Below are positions 46,330-54,895 of a stretch of 64,000 bases of DNA, piece by piece. The notes beneath the pieces are model-generated. The model did no database searches, was not told the DNA's origin, and saw nothing but the letters and a program-made list of their open reading frames with translations. The position numbers and the translations under genes are program-made. This DNA comes from CAZVKN01 sp964627035 (GTDB lineage: Bacteria > Electryoneota > AABM5-125-24 > Hatepunaeales > Hatepunaeaceae). Location: contig CAZVKN010000001.1 in NCBI GenBank assembly GCA_964627035.1, positions 62,001 through 126,000 on the forward strand, given 5' to 3'. Every line of letters begins with the position of its first letter. Positions within the stretch are counted from its first letter, which is position 1.

Positions 46330-48258
46330 ATGAAACTATTATTTGTAACTGTCTTATCCATCTTACTTCTACCCGGTATTATCTTATCACAACTGTCATT
46401 TGATCCACCGATAGACCGTGATGGCATTGAATTTGAGGACACTCCGGTCAATGAAGCCGCTGAGTTTAGGGTTACCGTAACTTGTCAGCCTCAGCAAAAT
46501 GCCGGTCAGCAGGTTCGCATTAGCAATAATAATGATGTCTTTGACGCAGACCCGCGTCAGGTCAGAATGAATCCAAATGAGCGTCGTGAATTTGTTTTTA
46601 CTTTTGAGCCGGATGAGGAACAAGAATATAATGACCAATATGTCATCACCGCCGGGGGTGAAAACGGTAGGATATTCATGTACCGTGCTCGTGTCAGCGG
46701 AAACGGGGCAGAGGGACGTGCTGAAGTTTTCATTGATCAGATAGGTGAAGAGGTCTTGTTTCTCGTTGAGGACGAGGATGAACTTCCATCTGCAGAACTT
46801 GTTGTGCAGAACAGTGGCAATGACATCGGATCATTTTCAGCCGACTATGAGGCTGATTGGCTGCTGGTGGATCCACTTCGTGGAGATGTGGAGCCTGATC
46901 AGGAGGTTGAACTGACGATTTCAATGACTGAAGATTTTCCGCGCGAAAACGGTGAATACGAGGAAATTGTAACCTTTCATCTCGATCACCCGGATGAAGA
47001 TGAAGTTGAACTGTCTGTGACCTTAAGAGTGCACATTCTTGAGATTGGTGAGCAGGTTATTCCGCTCGAAGAAGGCTGGAACATGGTATCGGCAAATCGC
47101 GACTTGATTGATCTGGGGCAGGGAGTTCCAAGCATGGAGGAGCTTCTCGAGGATGTTATTGATGACATAATGATCATTAAAGACGGTGTAGGAAGATTTT
47201 GCGTTCCCCGTTTTGATTTCTGGGGTATTGACCAGTGGAACACTGCTGACGGTTACCAGATTAGAGTACGCAATGACACGGAACTTGTCATTTCCGGTCA
47301 ACAGATCCCATATGACCGTCCCATTGAATTGAATCACGGATGGAATCTTATTGCTTACTATCCTTCGTATGAATTGTTCTTCCACGAAGCATTCAGAGAA
47401 TTGGCGGAAGACAGTATCCTTGTTTTGGTGAAAAACGGACGGGGACGGTTTTGGGCACCTGCTTTCGGACAGTTTGGAGAAATTGAAATTACACCGAATG
47501 AGGGCTTACAAGCATTGGTAACTGAGGACGCTGCATTCAGCTATCCGCGACAACCGGAGAGGGTTAACACTATTCCCCAAACACCCATGATAGATTTCCA
47601 GCATTTCCCGGAACCGATCAATACCAGCCAGGGAATGTCGGTTCTTTTTACTGAGATCACAGGAATGCAGATCGTCGGCGGGGCTGAAGTGGCGTGCATT
47701 ACACCGGAAGGTGTTGTCGCCGGTGCTTGGGTAATAGATGCAGATTCTGCAGACCAACGATTCGGAATGGGCGTGTGGAAAGATGACCCGGATACTGAGG
47801 TATCTGAAGGATTTGAAGAGGAAGGCGATCCCTTGCGTTTTCTGTACTGGGATCCGGTACATGACTGGGAACTTGATCTGGTAATTGACGTTGTTCAGGG
47901 CGATGGTACAATGGATGAAGCAGTTTATCAGACTGACGGACTGCTCGTAATAGGATCAGAGGTCTCGGTATCAGCGGATTACCCAATATATCCGCACAGC
48001 TTCACGGTTTCAGGACTCTATCCAAACCCGTTTAATTCAACCAGTGAAGTCGAATTCAATCTTAATCGTGCAGAGAGAGTAACTGTCTCACTGCATGAAC
48101 TTTCTGGTAGATTGTTGCGAAGTTATTCTGACCGATTATATTCACAGGGATCACACAGGCTGTCGCTCCGGTTTGATGATCTGCCGACGGGTGTCTATTT
48201 ACTGTCGTTACAGACGGCTGAAGTAAGAAAGGTTGTTCGTGCAGTGCTGATTCGTTGA
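46330..48258 (+). CDS. Secreted T9SS-sorted protein with Ig-like and duplicated GW-module domains
   Basis: 642 residues from the ATG at 46330, which has GGAG 7 bases upstream; the open frame begins 21 bases earlier with a TTG. A signal peptide (1 to about 20) is followed by a beta-rich Ig-like part (about 23-240, including an acidic stretch 140-200). Residues about 245-405 hold two copies of a module: EEGWNMVSANRDL ... IIKDGVGRFCVPRFDFWGI ... GYQIRV and NHGWNLIAYYPSY ... LVKNGRGRFWAPAFGQFGE. The same pair occurs in the subtilase at 54896-57466. The C-terminal 82 residues begin SGLYPNPFNST and are a T9SS type A-like domain. No catalytic motif is seen, so I infer a binding or structural surface protein. 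A strong terminator follows. Confidence 0.85.
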   Translation: MKLLFVTVLSILLLPGIILSQLSFDPPIDRDGIEFEDTPVNEAAEFRVTVTCQPQQNAGQQVRISNNNDVFDADPRQVRMNPNERREFVFTFEPDEEQEYNDQYVITAGGENGRIFMYRARVSGNGAEGRAEVFIDQIGEEVLFLVEDEDELPSAELVVQNSGNDIGSFSADYEADWLLVDPLRGDVEPDQEVELTISMTEDFPRENGEYEEIVTFHLDHPDEDEVELSVTLRVHILEIGEQVIPLEEGWNMVSANRDLIDLGQGVPSMEELLEDVIDDIMIIKDGVGRFCVPRFDFWGIDQWNTADGYQIRVRNDTELVISGQQIPYDRPIELNHGWNLIAYYPSYELFFHEAFRELAEDSILVLVKNGRGRFWAPAFGQFGEIEITPNEGLQALVTEDAAFSYPRQPERVNTIPQTPMIDFQHFPEPINTSQGMSVLFTEITGMQIVGGAEVACITPEGVVAGAWVIDADSADQRFGMGVWKDDPDTEVSEGFEEEGDPLRFLYWDPVHDWELDLVIDVVQGDGTMDEAVYQTDGLLVIGSEVSVSADYPIYPHSFTVSGLYPNPFNSTSEVEFNLNRAERVTVSLHELSGRLLRSYSDRLYSQGSHRLSLRFDDLPTGVYLLSLQTAEVRKVVRAVLIR

Positions 48259-48305
48259 GTATCCGGCTACTGTCTGAAGCAAATAGTTGCTAAATCACAA
48301 ACAAC

Positions 48306-48343
48306 AGCCTATCTTGAACGAATCTCAGGATAGGCTTTTTTTT
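48306..48343 (+). terminator. Rho-independent terminator after the secreted-protein gene
   Basis: Stem AGCCTATC (48306-48313) with GATAGGCT (48329-48336) followed by eight consecutive T residues. It lies about 48 bases after the stop at 48258. Confidence 0.85.
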
Positions 48344-48355
48344 GAATCGAAGTAC

Positions 48356-48382
48356 TGTAGTCGTGGTTGTCTCAACCACGAC
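48356..48382. repeat. Interspersed palindromic repeat, copy 4 (half element)
   Basis: A 27-base single-hairpin copy identical to the one at 22851. It lies between the terminator and leuS, 44 bases upstream of the leuS start. Confidence 0.85.
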
Positions 48383-48426
48383 TTAAAGTAGTGCGAAGTT
48401 AGCACTCTACAAAAATTGAGGTCGTG

Positions 48427-50895
48427 ATGGGAACATATCCCTTCAAAGAAATAGAAAGAAAATGGCGAAAGCATTGGGAAGAAAAACTGATCAATAAGGT
48501 TGATCTCGATGCTGATGACAAAGAAAGACTTTACGTTCTCGTAATGTTTTCATATCCATCCGCAGAGAAACTACATATAGGTCACTGTTGGAATTATAGT
48601 GGTGTTGATACGTATGCGCGCTTCAAACGAATGCAGGGACACAATGTATTCGAGCCGATGGGGTTTGATGCGTTCGGTCTGCCAGCTGAAAATTTTGCGA
48701 TAAAACATGGTGTGCATCCTGCTGCAACAACCGGAAATAGTGTCAACTTAATCCGTGAACAGATTAAGCAGATAGGTGCGATGTATGACTGGAGCAGGGA
48801 AGTTGACACCTCCAAACCTGAGTATTACAAATGGACTCAATGGCTGTTTCTTCAGCTCTATAATGCCGGTGCGGCTTACAGGGAACAGGCGAAAGTAAAC
48901 TGGTGTCCAACCTGCCAAACTGTGCTGGCTAATGAGCAAGTTCTGGAGGATGGAAACTGCGAGCGTTGCAGCAGTGCTGTTTCAAATCGCAACCTCAAAC
49001 AGTGGTTTTTCAGGATAACCGATTTTGCTGATGACTTGCTGGAAGGATTGGACAGAATTGACTGGCCCGAGTCAACCAAGATCAAACAGCGCAACTGGAT
49101 CGGTAGATCTGAAGGGACTGAAATTGACTTTCAACTCGAAGGTCATGATGATAAAGTGCCGGTTTTCACGACACGTGCTGACACTCTATTTGGTGTGACC
49201 TATATGGTGTTGGCGCCTGAACATCCGTTGACACTGAAGATAAGTGCACCTGACAATATTGAGCAGGTCAAAGAGTATATAAAGGTCTCAAAAAATCTGA
49301 CTGACATTGAGCGTCTTTCCACCAAGCGGGAAAAGAGCGGCGTGTTCACCGGTGCTTATGCGATTAATCCCGTTAACAGTGAACGAATTCCGGTTTGGAC
49401 GGCAGATTATGTACTCGGAACTTACGGAACGGGATCCGTGATGGCGGTGCCTGCGCATGACCAGCGCGATCATGAGTTTGCTACGAAGTATAGTCTGCCG
49501 ATCAGGCAGGTCATCAAATCCGGTGGGGGAGAGGACGACTCAATGGCAGAGCAAGCCTTTGAAGACTATGGGGTTATGGTCAACTCCGGACAATTCGATG
49601 GAAATTCATCAAAAAATGGGCAAAATAAGGTCACGCAATGGCTGGATGATAAAAACTGCGGTCGTGCAACTGTCAACTACAGACTCCGTGACTGGATCAT
49701 CTCACGCCAGCGTTATTGGGGTGCTCCGATCCCGATAATCTATTGTCCAAAATGCAGTGTTGTTCCTGTCCCCGAAGATCAGTTGCCCGTTGAGTTGCCT
49801 TCGCAGATTGAAGATTTTTCACCGAAAGGAAGTTCACCACTTGGTGCTTGCAAGGAGTTCATGGAGACATCCTGTCCAAAGTGTGGGGGAGAGGCACAGC
49901 GAGATCCCGATACTATGGACACTTTCGTAGATTCGAGCTGGTATTATCTTCGTTACCTTTCAACCGAGTTTCACGACAGACCATTCGACAGAGATCGCGT
50001 ACACAATTGGCTGCCGACTCATGTGTATGTCGGTGGACCGGAACATGCCACAGCGCATCTGATTTACACCCGATATATCATAAAGTTCCTTAATTCACAA
50101 GGATTTATTGATTTCGATGAACCTGCTGACAAATTAGTGCATCAGGGGATCATCACCTATAAAGGGATGAGGATGTCGAAATCGAAAGGCAATGTCGTTA
50201 ATCCTGATGAATTCATTGAGAAATACGGATCGGATTGCTTCCGAATGTACCTTATGTTCATGGGTGACTTTACTGTCGGGGGAGATTGGTCCGATGACGG
50301 TATAAAAGGCATTAGGCGCTTCCTGAACCGTGTCTGGACTATGGTGGATGCCTGGAAGAACAGTACGGATGAGGAGCGGACAGAGGTGAGTGTATGCGAT
50401 AATGACCGGGTAATGATGCACTCAACCATTAAAGCTGTCACAACCGACTTTGACAGGTTTCATTTCAATACAGCTATTGCTCGATTGATGGAATTCGTTA
50501 ATCATCTTTACAAGATTGCCTCTGATGAAGACTGCATCTCATTTGAAGGTGTCCCTACAATTGAAGAGTCCCTGGATGTTCTAATCAAACTGCTGGGACC
50601 GTTGGCACCTCATATTAGTGAGGAACTATGGACAATGATGGGACACAAGGGAACTTTATTTGAACAGTCAATTCCAAATTGGGATGAAGCAATTCTAAAG
50701 CTTGATGAAGTTCTGTTGATTGTGCAGATAAATGGAAAGCTTATTGACCGTATCAATGTTCTGCGAGATGTGAACAAGCAAGTTGCTGAAGAATTAGTCA
50801 GCGAATCAGCGAAGGTCCGGAATAAATTGGAAGGAAAGAAGATTAAGAAAGTAATCTATGTTCCGAACAAGATCATTAACTTTGTTGTGATGTAG
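48427..50895 (+). CDS. leuS: Leucyl-tRNA synthetase
   Basis: 822 residues from ATG 48427; GAGG lies 5 bases upstream. A GTG directly before it is unlikely. Class I synthetase: HIGH-type signature KLHIGHCWNYS near residue 50 and KMSKS-type GMRMSKSKGNVVNPDE in the C-terminal half, with an editing (CP1) domain (about 220-410) carrying TRADTLFGVTYM. Two zinc-type Cys pairs (CPTC ... CERC; CPKC ... CPKC) are present. It charges tRNA-Leu with leucine. It is the last plus-strand gene. Confidence 0.98.
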   Translation: MGTYPFKEIERKWRKHWEEKLINKVDLDADDKERLYVLVMFSYPSAEKLHIGHCWNYSGVDTYARFKRMQGHNVFEPMGFDAFGLPAENFAIKHGVHPAATTGNSVNLIREQIKQIGAMYDWSREVDTSKPEYYKWTQWLFLQLYNAGAAYREQAKVNWCPTCQTVLANEQVLEDGNCERCSSAVSNRNLKQWFFRITDFADDLLEGLDRIDWPESTKIKQRNWIGRSEGTEIDFQLEGHDDKVPVFTTRADTLFGVTYMVLAPEHPLTLKISAPDNIEQVKEYIKVSKNLTDIERLSTKREKSGVFTGAYAINPVNSERIPVWTADYVLGTYGTGSVMAVPAHDQRDHEFATKYSLPIRQVIKSGGGEDDSMAEQAFEDYGVMVNSGQFDGNSSKNGQNKVTQWLDDKNCGRATVNYRLRDWIISRQRYWGAPIPIIYCPKCSVVPVPEDQLPVELPSQIEDFSPKGSSPLGACKEFMETSCPKCGGEAQRDPDTMDTFVDSSWYYLRYLSTEFHDRPFDRDRVHNWLPTHVYVGGPEHATAHLIYTRYIIKFLNSQGFIDFDEPADKLVHQGIITYKGMRMSKSKGNVVNPDEFIEKYGSDCFRMYLMFMGDFTVGGDWSDDGIKGIRRFLNRVWTMVDAWKNSTDEERTEVSVCDNDRVMMHSTIKAVTTDFDRFHFNTAIARLMEFVNHLYKIASDEDCISFEGVPTIEESLDVLIKLLGPLAPHISEELWTMMGHKGTLFEQSIPNWDEAILKLDEVLLIVQINGKLIDRINVLRDVNKQVAEELVSESAKVRNKLEGKKIKKVIYVPNKIINFVVM

Positions 50896-50901
50896 TTAAT
50901 C

Positions 50902-50956
50902 TGTAGTCGGGCTTGTCTCAAGCCCGACAATCACAGTTTAGCCAACCACGATTACA
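50902..50956. repeat. Interspersed palindromic repeat, copy 5 (full but degenerate right arm)
   Basis: A 55-base copy between the convergent leuS and dctQ genes. The left hairpin pairs GTCGGGCTTG with CAAGCCCGAC perfectly; the right arm has decayed (GTTTAGCCAACC), and the end reads CGATTACA instead of CGACTACA. Confidence 0.8.
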
Positions 50957-51031
50957 ATGCCATCATTTACTTTACATAATATATCTTATCGGACATCCTG
51001 TAGATCGAATGCGGCTGTCTGTTTAGGTTTT

Positions 51032-51529
51032 TCACTTCTTCCCTGATGTGCTGAAATCAAATGTCACGGCAAGAAAATAGGCAGCCATAATGAATATTGA
51101 TACCGGAATCACCAACTCTACCAACCACAAAGAAGCGTCCCAACCAAACAGCAGACTCTTTTCGCTGTACCCACCCTCTTTCTCCAGCAGGACAAACTGG
51201 ACAGCGAGATAGCCAAATCCGAGCAAGCTCAGTGATGCAAGCGCATACACAACTTGTGTAATTCGCTTTGCAATCTTTTCGGTCAGATAATGCTCCAATA
51301 TATTAATGCAGATATGGCGATTTTCAGCGGCAGCAAGACAGCCGCCGATCAAACCGATCCATAACACCAGATAACGCAACTGAATATCAATCCAGAATAT
51401 CCCGCTTGAAAACACAAATCTTAAGATCAACTGCAAAGCTGATATCAAAATCATCCATACGAGCAGCGTAACCGCAATCCACCTAACCGCATGCTTCAGT
51501 ATCAATAAGCTTCTAACTATCAAATTCAT
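51032..51529 (-). CDS. TRAP transporter small permease (DctQ-type)
   Basis: 165 residues with four hydrophobic segments (about 15-38, 47-62, 88-110, 130-152), the DctQ pattern. It would act with a large permease (DctM) to import an organic acid using a sodium gradient. The signature region LVLWIGLIGGCLAAAENRHICIN is typical. It overlaps DctP by four bases. No dctM follows: the strand then meets the convergent leuS gene after 136 bases that hold only a repeat. Confidence 0.87.
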   Translation of the reverse strand: MNLIVRSLLILKHAVRWIAVTLLVWMILISALQLILRFVFSSGIFWIDIQLRYLVLWIGLIGGCLAAAENRHICINILEHYLTEKIAKRITQVVYALASLSLLGFGYLAVQFVLLEKEGGYSEKSLLFGWDASLWLVELVIPVSIFIMAAYFLAVTFDFSTSGKK

Positions 51530-52554
51530 TCGGTATTATTGTCAGATTGTTCACTTCTGAATTGTTGGATGTGTCTTTTTATGTCGTCGAGAGTCTCTTT
51601 GGGACAGAGCTCATCAGTCAAACTGATCTGAACATTTTTTCCAGTGGACCTGAATTGATCCTGTTGTGATTCATCCGATAGTATCGGTTTAATGCCTTCT
51701 TTCAGCAACTGTTCAAATGATTCTTCGCCGTTCTGCCGTGTAAGTAACTGTAAATTACTTAAATGTTTAGTTGACAGATTGAGTAAGATCTCCTGGTAAG
51801 GTGGATCAATCTTGTTGAAAGTCTTTCGGTCAACTAATACAGCACCGATTGCATAAGTGAACGGGATTGTGTTGACGTATTCCAGCTTGGTAAACCACTG
51901 CAACGCCAACGCCGCTATCGGTGAGCAGTAAACTGCGTTGATCAGTCCTGTCTGAAGGGATAGATGAACATCGGTAATCGGCAGCGAAATCGGTGACTTG
52001 CCCAGCTCTTTGTAAAACGCTTCAGCAAGCGGATCCCCCTCCCACATCCACATCTTCATTCCTGTGAAGTCATTCGGTTCAGCTATTGCTCTACCTGAAG
52101 AAAAAAAGTACACCCAACCGACATCCGCCCAACCGAGAAGCACATATCCTTTGTCATTCAACTTCTGCCTGAAATCATCAGTAGTCTTATCCATCACATA
52201 ATCAAGCTCATCAATGGATTCAAACAGAAAAGGCAGCTCGAAAATGCGTATTTCGGGGATTATTTTGCCGAGTCCGAATCCGGTGAAACCTGCTGCATTT
52301 ATCTGCCTCATGCGCATCTTTCGGATTACGTCCGACTCATTTCCCATTGACATATTTGGGTAGAATTTGAAGCTTACCTCTCCATCGGTCTGTTCTATTA
52401 GTTCGCTATTCAACTCCTGCATAATCTTCATCCAGGGTGAATTGGCGGGGGCAAGAGTTGCAAATCGTATGGTCGTCTTTGAAAATCCGCTGTTAGAAAG
52501 CAGAATAATGCATATTAGAGCAATAAATTGTGCGACATTAATTTTGTGTTTCAT
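51526..52554 (-). CDS. TRAP transporter substrate-binding protein (DctP-type)
   Basis: 342 residues with a signal peptide (about 1-26). The sequence shows DctP family blocks: TIRFATLAPANSPWMKIMQEL, GFGLGKIIPEIRIFELPFLFES, DFTGMKMWMWEGDPLAEAFYKELG and ISLPITDVHLSLQTGLINAVYCSP. It binds an organic acid in the periplasm and delivers it to the DctQM permease. The ligand is not predictable. It lies 9 bases after the TatT gene and overlaps dctQ by ATGA. Confidence 0.92.
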   Translation of the reverse strand: MKHKINVAQFIALICIILLSNSGFSKTTIRFATLAPANSPWMKIMQELNSELIEQTDGEVSFKFYPNMSMGNESDVIRKMRMRQINAAGFTGFGLGKIIPEIRIFELPFLFESIDELDYVMDKTTDDFRQKLNDKGYVLLGWADVGWVYFFSSGRAIAEPNDFTGMKMWMWEGDPLAEAFYKELGKSPISLPITDVHLSLQTGLINAVYCSPIAALALQWFTKLEYVNTIPFTYAIGAVLVDRKTFNKIDPPYQEILLNLSTKHLSNLQLLTRQNGEESFEQLLKEGIKPILSDESQQDQFRSTGKNVQISLTDELCPKETLDDIKRHIQQFRSEQSDNNTE

Positions 52555-52563
52555 GTGTTATAG

Positions 52564-53442
52564 TCAGAAGTAATAGTCAACTCTGTGAAGTAATGCTTTA
52601 GCTTTTAGTTGTGCCACTGTGTTCAAGAGTACAAGCTCGCTGTCACTCTTGTCAATCGGATGGTCTATGATCTCATTCAACAATTTGATGAACAAATTGC
52701 GGTCAAGTGATTGTATAGCATAGCTTTTGGCATACATCAGCTTGCCAAACAAAAACCTATTACCATAACCATTGGCAGAGTTATAGTATTGCTGTGAAAG
52801 CTCCAAGCTGCCACCCGCTATCGGCGGAACAGTTGAATAGTAAACAGCATAATACCACATAGGACCGGCGAAATAGAAGGTTGAATCCTGCCTATATACC
52901 CACTCCATCAACAAATTTACACGTGGTATCTCAGCTAATACATTAAATGATGTTTCACGCTCTAAATTAATCAAACTGCTCCATGCAACCGCTGTCCAAT
53001 AAACAGACGGCACCTCTTCCCTATCTAATTCAGACAATGTCAAGCGCACATCACCAAGTCCCGAACTGCCGTTCAATTGCACTTCTGACTGCAAGCTGTT
53101 AACGGCTCTAAAACCGTATTCACGAGCACGACGATACATGTTTATCGCACGTGTACGGCTGGAATCTTCGAGAAATAGCAGTGAGTATCCGGCGAAGCCC
53201 TTTGCTGCAACGGTCAGCAATTCGACATTGTCCGGATCAAGTCGGATCAGACCTTCAAGCAGCTTAAGTTCCGCTTCCATTCCGGTTCGAGCAAGTTCAA
53301 TATCGTCTTCTGCCAATATGCTTTCTAGAGCACCTTTCACCATCAAAGATGCTGAGGATATCACCAAATCTCGCTTCAATGAGCAGCCATTAGTAAGAAG
53401 GACACTTACAACTATTAATAGTATTACAAATTTATGTTGCAT
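52564..53442 (-). CDS. TatT-like TRAP-associated TPR lipoprotein
   Basis: 292 residues. The signal peptide ends in LTNGC, a lipobox, so it is a lipoprotein. The helical body (SASLMVKGALESILAEDDIELARTG..., LEGLIRLDPDNVELLTVAAKGFAGY, YRRAREYGFRAVNSLQ) matches the TatT component first described with the TatPT/TRAP system of Treponema pallidum (Tp0956), a TPR-like protein that forms a complex with the DctP-type binding protein. The adjacent DctP gene fits that partner. It is 2 bases from the MBL gene and 9 bases before DctP. Confidence 0.85.
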   Translation of the reverse strand: MQHKFVILLIVVSVLLTNGCSLKRDLVISSASLMVKGALESILAEDDIELARTGMEAELKLLEGLIRLDPDNVELLTVAAKGFAGYSLLFLEDSSRTRAINMYRRAREYGFRAVNSLQSEVQLNGSSGLGDVRLTLSELDREEVPSVYWTAVAWSSLINLERETSFNVLAEIPRVNLLMEWVYRQDSTFYFAGPMWYYAVYYSTVPPIAGGSLELSQQYYNSANGYGNRFLFGKLMYAKSYAIQSLDRNLFIKLLNEIIDHPIDKSDSELVLLNTVAQLKAKALLHRVDYYF

Positions 53443-53444
53443 GA

Positions 53445-54032
53445 TCAGATTGCGAGGAATGGATTGTATGTTCTTTCGAGTGCGAGTGTCGAATCAGGTC
53501 CATGCCCCGGATGGATGATAGTTTCAGATGGATAAGACAGTATTGAGTTAATGATATGATCTTTTTGCTGAGCATAATGCTGATAATCTATGGTGCCACC
53601 TACAGATCCGGCGAATAGAAGATCACCGGTAAAGATATGACCAGCGAGATGCAACACCATCATGTCATCTGTATGACCGGGTGTGAGATGGAAAGTGCCT
53701 TCTAACAGTCCAAAATCAAAAGATTCCGATGTGTTGATGTGATTAGTTAGATTAAAGTTGTTATCTCTGTTTATATTTGTAATATTAGGAAAATACTCCA
53801 TCAATGTTTTAACTCCACTCACATGATCGTAATGGTTATGAGTAATAAACAGATACTTTAAGTCAAATGAATATTTACTAATGGTAGCAAAGAGATCCTG
53901 ATGAAGATTTCCAGCATCAATTAACATCGCTTGTCGAGTTGTCATACAGGCAACAAGGAAACTGTTGACCTCTTCAATCTCTGGAAATAGAAACCTTTTA
54001 ATGAAAATCCTGCCGTTACAAAATGCTTTCAT
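53445..54032 (-). CDS. Metallo-beta-lactamase-fold hydrolase (glyoxalase II-like)
   Basis: 195 residues. The metal-binding motif ITHNHYDHVSG has H65, H67, D69 and H70; later His residues are in LTPGHTDDMMVLHL and IIHPGHGPDST, and Asp in IFTGDLLFAGSVGG. The spacing resembles small glyoxalase II-like hydrolases. No signal peptide is visible, so it is probably cytoplasmic. It lies 18 bases after the pentapeptide gene and 2 bases before TatT, so cotranscription is likely. Confidence 0.87.
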   Translation of the reverse strand: MKAFCNGRIFIKRFLFPEIEEVNSFLVACMTTRQAMLIDAGNLHQDLFATISKYSFDLKYLFITHNHYDHVSGVKTLMEYFPNITNINRDNNFNLTNHINTSESFDFGLLEGTFHLTPGHTDDMMVLHLAGHIFTGDLLFAGSVGGTIDYQHYAQQKDHIINSILSYPSETIIHPGHGPDSTLALERTYNPFLAI

Positions 54033-54050
54033 TGAAATTTCACCTGCCTT

Positions 54051-54890
54051 CTATCCACGTCTTGCCCTATCAAGTATAGTGCCATCTAAAATTGCTCTGT
54101 CCAATTTAGTCTCTATCAAATTTGCAGAACGAAATATTGTTCTTGTTAAGTCGCAGTCAGAAAAATCAGCATAATCAAGTTTCGCAGAAGCTAATCTGGC
54201 ATAAAAGAATCCGGAACCTCTGAAACTCGCCTTAACCGCATTTACTCCGATTAGGTTCACTCTTGAGAAGTTACAGTTGTGAGCGGTTATTCCGAACAAA
54301 TCTGCACCACCGAGCACAGCCATTTCACAGTTTGCATTGTCCAGCACTGAACCAGCCAGATCAACCAGATCTGCAATCCAGTCAATCCCGGAAATGCCCA
54401 TCAAGTTTGAACCAGACAGTTTCGACGATGTCCATTTGGAGTAATCCAGCACTGCATGTTTCAGATTTATCTTAGGTAGATGGCAGTTCTCTGCTCTTGC
54501 ATTGGTGAAATCAGCTCCGGCAGCCTCCACCCTACTCCCTTTGGATCCACGTAGGTTAGATCCACACAGTTGGGACTGTGTTATTTTGAGCGAATCTACA
54601 CTACACCTAACAAATCTTGATTTTGTCAGGACTGCATTGGACAGGTCGGCATTTGTGAGATCACATCCGGAAAAATTTGAATCTGGTGTAATTATTCCGC
54701 TGAGGTTAATCCCGCTCAAATCCATTTCTGCAAGATTTAACCCCGGCATTAGCGGCTGCAATTCCAATCTCTGCTGAAGTTCCGTTCTAAAGCTGTTCTT
54801 GTCTTCAATATGGTGCCAACAGAGTTCTCGAAATGATATAGAATTCTGATTGCAGCCGGTGGCACTACAGATGTTTGGATTTGAATTCAA
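54051..54890 (-). CDS. Pentapeptide-repeat protein with N-terminal Cys/His motif
   Basis: 279 residues starting at TTG 54890. After an N-terminal region with C8-x4-C13-x10-C24-x-H26-H27, which could bind zinc, residues about 55-275 are almost entirely pentapeptide repeats of the A(D/N)LxX pattern (for example MDLSGINLSG, CDLTNADLSNAVL, KLSGSNLMG, KLDYADFSDCDLTRTIF). Such proteins fold into a right-handed quadrilateral beta-helix. Some protect DNA gyrase and others are scaffolds; the function here is unknown. There is no signal peptide. It begins 5 bases downstream of the subtilase stop. Confidence 0.85.
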   Translation of the reverse strand: MNSNPNICSATGCNQNSISFRELCWHHIEDKNSFRTELQQRLELQPLMPGLNLAEMDLSGINLSGIITPDSNFSGCDLTNADLSNAVLTKSRFVRCSVDSLKITQSQLCGSNLRGSKGSRVEAAGADFTNARAENCHLPKINLKHAVLDYSKWTSSKLSGSNLMGISGIDWIADLVDLAGSVLDNANCEMAVLGGADLFGITAHNCNFSRVNLIGVNAVKASFRGSGFFYARLASAKLDYADFSDCDLTRTIFRSANLIETKLDRAILDGTILDRARRG

Positions 54891-54895
54891 CGATT

